From Ceraceosorus guamensis (lineage: Eukaryota > Basidiomycota > Exobasidiomycetes > Ceraceosorales > Ceraceosoraceae): a stretch of 32,765 nt of DNA. Location: the NCBI RefSeq assembly GCF_003144195.1, contig NW_020290136.1, forward strand, positions 1-32,765, read 5' to 3'. This document shows positions 1-8,518 of this stretch, in pieces (the stretch's first letter is position 1; each line of letters begins with the position of its first letter). The notes under the pieces are model-generated. The model was not told the origin of the DNA and did not search any database. It was given only the letters and a program-made list of their open reading frames with translations. Position numbers and translations under genes: made by a program.

Positions 1-6
1 CCCCCC

Positions 7-49
7 TTGACCTCATTTCAGCAACGCTTCGACCGCCTACCACCTCTGA
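7..49 (+). other. Possible last-exon fragment of a gene running off the left edge
   Basis: The bases TTGAC followed by CTCATTTCAG (positions 7-21) look like a branch site and 3' splice site of the kind used by other genes in the window. One reading frame after this acceptor ends at a TGA at 47-49; another stays open to about 225 and includes a short Glu run. Nothing upstream is available to decide between them, and no protein family is recognisable. The call rests only on the splice-like signal and could be chance. Confidence 0.2.
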
Positions 50-778
50 GTGTCGAAGAAGAAGAAGAAGCCATGCTTGCTACGCATGGAGCCGTATCCG
101 CATTCGCGCTTGGCCTTTTTCCTAATCAATCATGTTCTGATCTGATGACCGATTGGACCGGGGGTGGTGCCGAATGGTGTGGAAACTCGAGCATCGATTC
201 CGAATGCGTGCAGACAAATTGCTAGGATGTGCAAGGCGTGTGTGGCCATTGAGGATGTCGTTCGCGATGCGGACGCGAACCTTGGCTTACTGAACGGTCG
301 CGAGGTGATCATCCATCACGAATGCTGTGTGAATGAATGTTCCAGTCAAGAGTCTTGAGTTTTGAGTCAAGAGTTTGAATATCCACACACGCACGAATCG
401 CGTGAAGGTGCAATGTGAATATAAACCACGAATCTAAGCGCGTCGAGCCATGCATTCTGCTGATGAGCGCTGCGCGGGACACGCAGCATGCAGCAGACAG
501 GCCTTGCATGGGCCTTGGCACAAGCTGCAAGTCACGAGTCGTGAGTGGAAGTTGTTCGCAGCAGCTAGCGTGCGTCGTGCGTGCAATTCTTCACCTCTTG
601 GCATCGCATTCGAGTCACATCAGAGTTTTTATTTGCCAATCATCATCCTCAAGCCGGCAGAAGCACCAGGCAGGGTCCCTATAAAAAGCGGGTGCAAGGG
701 ATGCGCTAGAAAGGGGAGGTACGGTGCGCTTCGGGGAGGCGCACTGGCACGAAGAACGTCTCTCTCTCTGGCTATCAG
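50..778. other. Intergenic region upstream of the antiporter gene
   Basis: No convincing gene. It holds two clusters of short repeated words: AGTCAAGAGTC and TTGAGT around 343-375, and AGTCACGAGTCGTGAGT around 530-547. The same words recur in other intergenic parts of the window. A TATA-like box lies near its right end. Confidence 0.5.
680..686 (+). promoter_or_regulatory. TATA-like box of the antiporter gene
   Basis: The sequence CCCTATAAAAAG places TATAAAA about 93 nt before the chosen ATG at 779. That distance suits a fungal core promoter with a short 5' UTR. It is a sequence match only; no start site can be seen. Confidence 0.5.
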
Positions 779-3014
779 ATGGACGCTCTACCTTACACGG
801 AGCCCGATTGGGTGCTCCTCTTGATCATCGCCGCTTTCATCGTTGGATTGAGTCGTGAGGACTAGCGATCGTCTTGATGAGGCACTGCAACCCTTGGATC
901 ACATCTGACCCCTCCATTCCTCCTCGCCTCTCGCAGTGCTTCACTGGGCCCTCTCGGCCACGCTGTATGCGGGCTTGTTGGGCCAATTGCTACTTGGCGC
1001 AGTCTTTGGCACGCCTCTGCTGCGTCTTTTGCCGCAAACGTTTGAGCATACGGCACAGCAGCTTGGATACGTTGGCCTGCTCCTCCTCATTGCGCGAGGA
1101 GGCAGCGAGACGCGTCTGGATGTGCTCTCGCAGCCTCGCAACTTGCTCCTCTCCATCCTCGTAGGACTGACAGGCATAGGTCTCCCCATCGGTCTCAGCT
1201 TTGCTCTGCTCACTTCGCCTGCGTACGGCTACTCGACGCTCCAGGCATTCTCGACGGGCGCCGCGCTCAGTGCGACCAGCCTCGGTACCGTCTTTGCAGT
1301 GTTGGAAGCGCTTTCACAGAGTCTCAAGAGCGAGGAATCCACCCCTGACCAGTGTGGTCATCTTGAACAGACGGCACCAAAAGATCACGCTCTGATCCAA
1401 GAAATTGGCGCGCTAGCATCTGGCAATGAAGATACAGCGATCCATGGCGGCCCATCTGCTGCATCGCCTGCGGCGATCAATACCGCGCAGGGCGACGCGG
1501 CCCACAAATCATCTGCTCCGCGTTGCGAGCCAAAGCAAACGTCCCAGCTGGGTAACTCGCGCATCGTCTCCATTCTCGTCAGCGCCGCATTGCTGGACGA
1601 CGTCATCGGACTAGTGTTGGCCAGCGTCGTGACGAGCTTGGGTCATGCAGAGAGCGCCGAGGCAGCGCCCTCTACATCCCGTTGGCCTCTTGCTCGTCCC
1701 GTCGTCGCGAGCTTTGCACTGATACTGGTGACTGTGATCGTCTGTCGTCTGGTAGCCTGCGTAGCATTACTGCTGGCGAGGCGCTCAAAGCGGAGCCGTT
1801 CCGAGGTACAAGCGACGCGCACGCATCGAATCCTCCTGAACTTTGTCAAGACCCACGCATCGTCCATCTCTTCATTGCTTCTGATCGCTTGCATCTGCTC
1901 ATTTGTAGCCATCGCTCATGTCAGTGGCAGCACGATGCTGCTGGGCGCTTTCTGTGCAGGAGCAAGCACAACTTGGCGTGAGTCTGCGTCGAGCCCCTCT
2001 CACTGCGTGCTACCTGACACGCCCCGATGGGCCCCTCCCCCCCTCGCATCAACAGTTCATTCGCGTCTCGTCGAGATTCGGAGGACCGTCGCCGAAGAAC
2101 ACGTCACGATCAACTCCACCGTCACTGCGAGCTTGCCGAATCAACTCGAGCCAGGAAAAGCCTGGGCCAAGCTGGAGGAGATTACAGGTGAGCGATTGCA
2201 CACTTTGCGTTGCGAGAAAAGGCAAGCTGACCCGTTCTGGCTGCACACCCGCAGCATACATCCTGGTACCATTCTTCTTTTCCTCTATTGGCATGGCTAT
2301 CCCAGTCAGGCAGCTCTTTACCCCGTCAGTCGTCTGGAAAGGCTGGGTTTACGCATGTGTCATGGCATTTGCAAAGGTGCTTCCTGGACTATGGATCTTG
2401 CTTGCCCAACGCTTGGAAGGTGCTCTGAGTAGACGTGTCGAGGCGCCAAATCACGTCACGCGCACATCACCCCCACAGGCGACATTTCGTCCGGGAGCAG
2501 AGCGGTTAGGAGAGGCTAGCGATAGCATCGCGCTCGACGTCGAATTGAGGGCTGCGTCGCAGGACTTTACTGCTCGAGCGTCAGTCGTCCCCTCCGATGG
2601 TGCTGTCCGATCGGCTTGGCGACCTGCACTCCTCTTGGGTCTGTGTTTGGTCAGTCGAGGGGAAGTCGGTTTCATCATCATCAACCTCGCAAGAGGTGAG
2701 TGAAGCAATCTTGTCGGCTCTAGCTCTCGTCTGATCCCTCCTTCGATGCTGACCGCCGTGCGACCCTTGCAGAGGCCGGCATTTTGCCAGCATCGTCGCC
2801 GCAAGGCAACGACGCTTTCAACATTGGTATCTGGGCCATCGTCCTGAACACTCTTTTCGGCCCGCTTGCGGTTGGATTTTTCCTCAAGTCGAAGATGACG
2901 ACCAAAGCGAACGATCGCACACGTCTGCATCGGTCAAGCCAAGACGAGAATGCTCGCGAAACACGGAGCAGCGTGGCCCAAAGCATCTTGCGAGGACCTT
3001 GGGGTGCTGCTTGA
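779..3014 (+). CDS. CPA2-type Na+(K+)/H+ antiporter, multi-exon
   Basis: Membrane protein of the Na+/H+ exchanger family (PF00999 type), expected to swap a monovalent cation for protons. Exons are 779-854, 937-1977, 2056-2187, 2255-2695 and 2773-3014, giving 643 aa. Nearly all introns start GTGAG. The second intron (1978-2055) is 78 nt with no in-frame stop; retaining it gives 669 aa. Visible marks are a first membrane segment at about 11-24 encoded by exon 1, the family stretch TGAALSATSLGT near 132-143, and the transport-site aspartate pair in LLDDVIGL (Asp246/247), typical of CPA2 members. A hydrophilic insert lies between them at about 155-230. The last exon adds a final membrane helix and a charged tail. 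The ATG was chosen because exon 1 supplies the missing first helix and a TATA-like box lies 93 nt upstream. It converges with the next gene, 149 bp away. Which compartment it serves cannot be told. Confidence 0.85.
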
Positions 3015-3163
3015 GCCCTGTACGTCCACCACCGCTGGTCAGCAGGACATGCAAAATAGGCTGCAAACGTCGGGTCTGTCGACTTGCCCCAATTGTCTGG
3101 CGTTCAGACTTGCCAGCCCAATCCCAGCTCAGCCTCGCGCACTTTTGCGAAAGTTGCAGACGC

Positions 3164-4756
3164 CTACGTCGACCGCGCAGTCATGCCGAGATGCTTGCGC
3201 ACAAGAGCTTCGATGGCATCGTACGCGCCAGTCTTGTCCGAGATTTCTCTGCGTTCGCCTGCTCCACAAATTTCCAGCAAGCGACTCTTCGCCTGGTCGA
3301 TTTGCTCCAGCACTTGGTGCAGCGGCACCTCTTTGCGCTTGATCGCGCGCAAATGCTCAGCGTTTGGGCGCGGCAGAGTGATGCGGCCATGCTCGTGCAG
3401 CTCGATGGCTTGCTGACAGACGCGCAGAGAATGAGCCAACTTTTTTGCATCGGCGGATTTGTACAGCTGACCCTGCTGCAGCAGCAGCAGCACCCTCTCG
3501 TCCGACGCGCTCATCTCCCGCTTCTGCAATTCTCTCTTGATGCGACGCTCGAAATTATCCATCAGACCTCGAACTGCCTTTGTGCTTGATGTCAAAAGTT
3601 GCGGCACTTGTTCTCGCAGAGCTGCGAGGAATGCAAGCCCCTCATCGGTCGTGTCGGGCGCGTGAGAGTGGGGAGGGGCAAAGAGCATCTCCCACGCTAT
3701 CGGTTGACCGCTTGCCAGCTGCTCGACGAAATCCAAAGGAGTGATAAAGTTTGTATCCACATCTTCCGCTCCGTTCTTTTCCAAAGCTGCCTTTGTTCGA
3801 TGAGTCACCTCTTTGCTCGCTCCGATGCCCAAAAGCATGTCTCTAGGAGTGGGCAGGAGGAGACCCATAATGTCAATGTCCGAGTCGCACGTGTCGGTGC
3901 CGTGCAGTTGCGAGCCAAAGAAGCAGGCAAAGATGCGACGAGCGTCTCGAAAGGACGCGTGGAGAGCGCAATGCTGCTCATCACCGCTGCTACGATGATC
4001 GAGCAGGCAGGTGAGACGAGAGTGCATGACGAGCGATCCTAAGAGGAGGCATGAAGAGGCAAAGCTGCTGCTCGTGCTCGTGCTCGTGTTCGTGCTCGAC
4101 TGTGAGTCTTGTCTTGTGAGCGAGAGATCGGCAAGGCCGACAGCAGAGAGGCGAGCGAGCGCGGCTTGCAGGTCGTCAGCGGCCGTCGCTTCTTCTTTCC
4201 CATCCGAGAGCTCCTGCTCTCGACGCGAGTACGGCAGGTGTGGAAGATGCAAGGCCAGCAGCAAGCACTGCCCAGACCGAACGACTTGACGTGCCCATTG
4301 CGTGAGCGCATCGAGAAAAGCGACGATTTTTGAAAGGCTCGTCGATGACGTTTCGGCAGGCCGATAAGTGCAGGCCGTGGCGATGACCACGCCGGAGACT
4401 TTTGAAGCGATCAACGAACCCGATGTGCTCGCTTGGGATGGTGCGATGCAAGGATGGAGAGAGCAAGGTGCGGCCAGCTGCTGCTGCTGCTGAGCGATGA
4501 CTGGGTGATGCCGAAGCAGCATGCCGACGCCCGACCTTGCGCTCGTGTCTGCTGATGCACTCGATACGAGCAGGGTGCAGGGGCCATGCACGGCTCGCTT
4601 CGCCTCGTACCAGCTTTGTAGAGCAGCACCATCTATGCCCACCAAGCAAAAGACTCGAGCATCCGCTTCCTTTTTGCGAGTCTCTTCATCCAATAGCTTG
4701 TCCAAGCGTCCTAGCCCACCTCTCTCTTCCTCGCAACAAATCACCGTCACTTTCAT
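3164..4756 (-). CDS. RlaP-like nucleotidyltransferase with degenerate exonuclease III-like N-terminal domain
   Basis: Intronless, 530 aa. The C-terminal half carries the DNA polymerase beta-type signature GSQLHGTDTCDSDIDIMG (about 281-298): Gly-Ser, ten residues, then Asp-x-Asp for metal binding. The residues that follow (LDFVEQLASGQPIAWEMLF) fit the PF10127/RlaP family of predicted nucleotidyltransferases linked to RNA end repair. The N-terminal half, about 1-272, follows the order of an AP-endonuclease/exonuclease III fold: a first strand starting at the Met, SGVGMLLR near 75, a central strand pair near 113-133, AVGLADL near 205 and DEQHCALHASF near 259. The positions for the catalytic Asn, Glu, Asp-x-Asn and Ser-Asp are all replaced, so this half looks like a pseudo-nuclease. 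The family assignment of the C half is firm; that of the N half is an inference from remembered APE1/ExoIII sequence. The frame is open to 4840, but only via TTG, so the first ATG at 4756 was used. Confidence 0.8.
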   Translation of the reverse strand: MKVTVICCEEERGGLGRLDKLLDEETRKKEADARVFCLVGIDGAALQSWYEAKRAVHGPCTLLVSSASADTSARSGVGMLLRHHPVIAQQQQQLAAPCSLHPCIAPSQASTSGSLIASKVSGVVIATACTYRPAETSSTSLSKIVAFLDALTQWARQVVRSGQCLLLALHLPHLPYSRREQELSDGKEEATAADDLQAALARLSAVGLADLSLTRQDSQSSTNTSTSTSSSFASSCLLLGSLVMHSRLTCLLDHRSSGDEQHCALHASFRDARRIFACFFGSQLHGTDTCDSDIDIMGLLLPTPRDMLLGIGASKEVTHRTKAALEKNGAEDVDTNFITPLDFVEQLASGQPIAWEMLFAPPHSHAPDTTDEGLAFLAALREQVPQLLTSSTKAVRGLMDNFERRIKRELQKREMSASDERVLLLLQQGQLYKSADAKKLAHSLRVCQQAIELHEHGRITLPRPNAEHLRAIKRKEVPLHQVLEQIDQAKSRLLEICGAGERREISDKTGAYDAIEALVRKHLGMTARST

Positions 4757-5557
4757 AGCAGACGGTATGCGCGCAGCATTCGGGCCCAGGAATTTCTGAC
4801 ACGAAACTCTCGAGATCTTCTTCCCTTGCTTGCTTGCCAAAAAGGTGTGTGCGAGTGAGTGCTAGCTCTGAGAGTAGTTGCACCGGAGCAAGAAGAAAAG
4901 ATAGACTAGCTCACGCGCGAATGAAAATCACGAGTCACGAGTCTGAGTGAACGCCTGGCATAAACTCGAGCGGCAAGCAAGCAAAGCGCGCACGCGCGGG
5001 CGCGGGCGCAGGCGCCAGAAGCGGAGGCGCAGCTAGCACACCGCGCCCCCGCACGCACCTTTCTGGTGACTCGATCAAATCGCGGCATCCATCCAACATG
5101 CAGATTCAGATCATCGATCGAGTCGCGGCGAACGACCATTTCAAGACAAAGAGACGAACTGAAAACGAGCGGCTTTCGTTTCACAAAAGATCGAAAGCAG
5201 GCACTGCACAGCACGCCTTGCCACGACGTATTGTCAGACAACGATGATCGTGTCCATTGTGATTGGCGTCAGGGGGTGCGAAGCGGGCGTTTGCGGCGCT
5301 GAGCGGTTGCCGCGACGGGCCCTTTTCTTTTGTCCGACCCCACCGCCTTGGCCGCGGGCCTCTTGATCGCAAACAAGGGACAAGGAAAAAAAAAAATGTG
5401 GCGCGGTATGGCCTTCATAGAAGAGCGTGGCAAGATGGGGAAATCGGAAAAACAAAGGAGAAAAAAAAAAAAAAAAACAAGAAGGCAAGCGACGGACGCG
5501 GGCTGAGGAGGTGAGAGGAGATCGATCGTCTGGATGTGTCTGCCTGTTGCAGCTTGT
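4757..5557. other. Intergenic region with GC-alternating and A-run tracts
   Basis: No gene seen. It lies between the start of the nucleotidyltransferase gene and the end of the wall-protein gene, so it should hold the promoter of the former and the 3' end of the latter. It contains the words AATCACGAGTCACGAGTC at 4926-4943, an alternating GC tract at about 4985-5016, and A-runs at about 5385-5395 and 5461-5477. Confidence 0.45.
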
Positions 5558-6698
5558 TCAGAGGAGGCTCAAGCAGGCCACAATCGCCGCTGTCGAGGCC
5601 ACCGTGACGCCGAGCAAAACTTGGACATCCTTCGTACGCACAGGAGCAGCGGCGTCTCTGCTGCCTTGCGAAGTCGCTGTGCGGGAGGAAAATGTGGTTG
5701 GGGGAAAAAAACGTCCCTCCCATTAGGCACGCGTTCAAAAGCCAAGCGTGCTGCTGAGCCAGTTCTACTCACCCGGACGAGGAGACGTGGTGTTGACGTT
5801 GTTGGCGGCTGTAGCAGCGTTAGATCCGTTGGAGTTGGCGTTGGCGTTGGCGTTGGTGGAAGTGGAATCGGTGCCGCTGCTGCCGTTGTTGGATGTGCTC
5901 GAATTGGCGCTGCTCGCACCGGCACCCGCAACCGCACCCGCGCTCGCGTTGCCGCCGCCCGATTGGCTCCATCCCGTACTGTTGCTGGTCACCGTACCAT
6001 GTGCAGGTCTTTGGATCCTAAAGGGACCAGAGCGCGCATACTCGGTGCTGATGTTGGAGACGGAGTAGAAACTGTCGCGGTGGAAGCAAGCGTGGGCGAT
6101 GAGCACAGTGCAATGCCCCCTCGTGCCCTCATTCCCTTCTCTTCAAGCAGTCACTTTGCAGCTCTCATCTCACCGGACATGATAATTGTCGGCCGCTGTC
6201 AAGACAAAAGTGAGGAGATGCGATGGATGATGAGCGAGCGCGCATAGCTTGGCAGATGGAACGGGCAAGAAGAGCGTGTTTGTGTGCGTGTGCGAGTTTG
6301 TGTGCGGACTCACAAGCATAATCGCCGAGGGTCAGCGTGACGGAACCTTTGGAAGCGTCGACGTTGTTGGCGACTGAGATGCCATTTGCCAGAATCCTAT
6401 TGTTGTCATTCAGAACCCTGATGAAGAAGAAGAAGAAGGGGTTTTGTGAGCACGCGCAGCAGGGGCCCCGCACGCACGCATGCTCGACTCACTGGATGTT
6501 GAACTTGGCAGGCGCCGTGCCGCTCCATGACACCTGCGTCTGAGTCCTGGAAGTCCATGTTGCCCCACTCGTAGGATTGAGGATGGTCAAATCGCTAACG
6601 TCGGCGCCAGCACCACTTTGATGCTGCGATGTCGTCTGAGCCAAAGAAGAGGCGCATGCGAAAGCGAAGAGAAAGAGGGCGATGGGCGAGGCGCGCAT
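5558..6698 (-). CDS. GPI-anchored KRE9/KNH-like Ser/Thr-rich wall protein, five exons
   Basis: Secreted surface protein of 249 aa. Exons on the minus strand are 6698-6493, 6417-6314, 6195-6174 (22 nt), 6071-5773 and 5676-5558. All introns start GTGAGT or GTGAGA and end CAG. In order the protein has a signal peptide (about 1-21, MRASPIALFLFAFACASSLA), a KRE9/KNH1 N-terminal-type Ig-like domain (PF10342 type, about 35-125, with LTILNPTSGATW and YHVRFYSVSN), a Ser/Thr/Asn/Ala/Gly-rich linker of about 80 residues, and a C-terminal hydrophobic tail (VLLGVTVASTAAIVACLSLL) ending at the stop, as in GPI-anchor signals. The micro-exon is needed: it supplies the Tyr-His-Val strand and restores frame. 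Proteins of this type are placed in the fungal cell wall and linked to beta-glucan assembly; the exact role here is unknown. Confidence 0.85.
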
Positions 6699-7361
6699 GT
6701 TTGAGCACAGTGTTGGGGTGAATGCGGGTTGAGTGGGATGGGGGGTTGGGTGTGGAGTGGGCAAAGGTGGGCGGGAGATGGGAGACGGGAGGTGAAAAGG
6801 GTTGATGGATGGGTTGGTGGTGAAAGGGAGGATGAGACGAGACAGTGAAGGGTGATGGGGTTCGGATGGCGGCGGCGGCGGCGGCAGCGGCAGCGAACAC
6901 CCCCGACATGACCTGCCCTTTCGACACTTTGAGCAATAACGCGCTTCAAGGATGATCCACTTAACCCCCCATCCCGCGTATACCATCCCCACATCATATC
7001 ATGGCTGCTGCAGAGGCGACCTCACAGTCAGGAGCACTTCCTTGTACCGCGCAATGTCGCTCCGTTTGGAAGGTCGGCCGCGGGTCGCAGCAGCAGCCAT
7101 CGCTTCGATTGCGAATTGATATACGTGTATAGCCGCGCGCGGGGCTCATTTGCTGTGTCCCCATTTGAGCAGACCATTTTCATTTGTCGGTGATTGCGGG
7201 CGCGCAATGCCTTGCAATGAAGAGTCGTTGCAATTGTTGGAGATGCAGTCACAAAAGATTACTACGCTGGCTGGCTGACCGCGTCGACCAAACATTCACA
7301 TTCGCGGTCGCCGGCCCGCTGCCAAGGAAAGATCGCTTGACGCGCACGCTTTGCTCCATCG

Positions 7362-7401
7362 GTCCGTCCGTCCGTCCGTCCGTCCGTCCGTCCGTCCGTC
7401 G
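7362..7401. repeat. (TCCG)n microsatellite
   Basis: About ten perfect tandem copies of the tetramer TCCG (equivalently GTCC). It lies in the divergent intergenic region and has no coding context. Copy number is likely to vary between strains. Confidence 0.9.
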
Positions 7402-7629
7402 GTTGTGCTTGATGTTGATTGCGGCCAGGATTTCGTTCGCGATCAGAGTTGTGCAGACGTCATTTTGAATGTCGACACCCGCGACTCATCATCAGGTGCA
7501 TATATGCAGTCACGAGTCACAAGCTGCCAGGCCAGGCCGGACAGTTTGCGGATGGGCGGCGGACCGATGGAGCAAAGAAGGCCAAAGCGGTCTTTAATTG
7601 ATTGATTGGTCTTGAATGGAACAATCTTG

Positions 7630-7671
7630 AGTCACAGTGACTGCGACATTGACATTTCCGTCACTGTGACT
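7630..7671. repeat. Perfect 12-bp inverted repeat, 18-nt loop
   Basis: The left arm AGTCACAGTGAC (7630-7641) and right arm GTCACTGTGACT (7660-7671) are exact reverse complements. They could form a hairpin or bind a dimeric regulator. No T-run follows, so nothing supports a terminator. Confidence 0.75.
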
Positions 7672-8518
7672 TGCGATCTGTCGATTGTCTCATTTGCATT
7701 TGTTGATTTGTGCTGCCGTGCAGCGAATGTCGCCCTTGCTGGGGACTGAGGTCACGCTTGCACGAGTGCTATTGCACACGTAGATGCATGGTGTAATGAT
7801 CGAGCATCTCCTCCGATCGCATCTCGAGGAGGAGAACCACTCCATTCACCATGCACGCAGCCAATTTCCTGTTGCGCTCAACGCAATGAGTGAATCGAGC
7901 ACAAATACGGATCACAATCCTTGAATCGTCGGCATCGTGCGCGCGTGTGTGCAGAGAGGGAGGATGAGAGGGGGAGGGAGCAGTCAAAGACCATGGCATG
8001 GATGGATGGGCGCGCGCGGTCGCGCACGTGGAGGCGCGCACAGCATCCGATATATGCGCACATCCATGCGCCACCCCACCCTCCCAAGACATTCCTCACG
8101 CAAGCCAGTTAAGCCACACGCGGCGCATTTACGAGTTGTTGTATTCGTGATTCAAGATCAAATCTACGTGTATAGGCGCCCAGCATGGAGCGCGCTGCAT
8201 AACTTATTCAAAAATTGTTGATTGCACGCCCGCCCCACCCCGCCTTCAATCTCACGTGACAATGACAATTTTTCTGTTTTCTGACATCAAAGCTTGCATA
8301 TATGCGCCGCGCCTATTTTGGCTGCACATTCATAGCAGCATTCGTGATTCACGATTCACGAATCTGCGGTGAATTACACCCTTCCCCAGCATTCTTCTCT
8401 CAAAAGGCCACTCGCACCCAGCATACCACCCTCTTGCAAACCAACCGATCACATCGAGGACATCGCAACAGTCCAGCGTCAAGCGTCATCCATCCATATA
8501 TCCATCCATCAAACAAAC

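Larger units (their letters stand above)
6699..8518. other. Divergent intergenic region (wall protein / Mtf2-like gene)
   Basis: About 1.8 kb with no convincing gene, lying between two divergent genes and so holding both promoters. It contains a TCCG microsatellite (7362-7401), a perfect 12-bp inverted repeat (7630-7671), the words AGTCACGAGTCAC (7508-7520) and CGTGATTCACGATTCACGAATC (8343-8364), and several GCATATATG elements (for example at about 7499 and 8296). Short open frames here lack family features. Confidence 0.5.

Noticed and set aside
4757-4840. N-terminal extension of the nucleotidyltransferase protein
   Set aside because: The frame is open but has only a TTG at its start. The ATG at 4756 begins exactly at the first strand of the N-terminal domain.
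5427-6068. Plus-strand open frames across the wall-protein gene
   Set aside because: They are antisense to the Ser/Ala/Gly-rich linker and tail of the GPI protein, whose five-exon model explains the region.
7362-7401. Tandem TCCG array as a possible CRISPR or binding-site array
   Set aside because: There are no spacers between units; it is a plain microsatellite.
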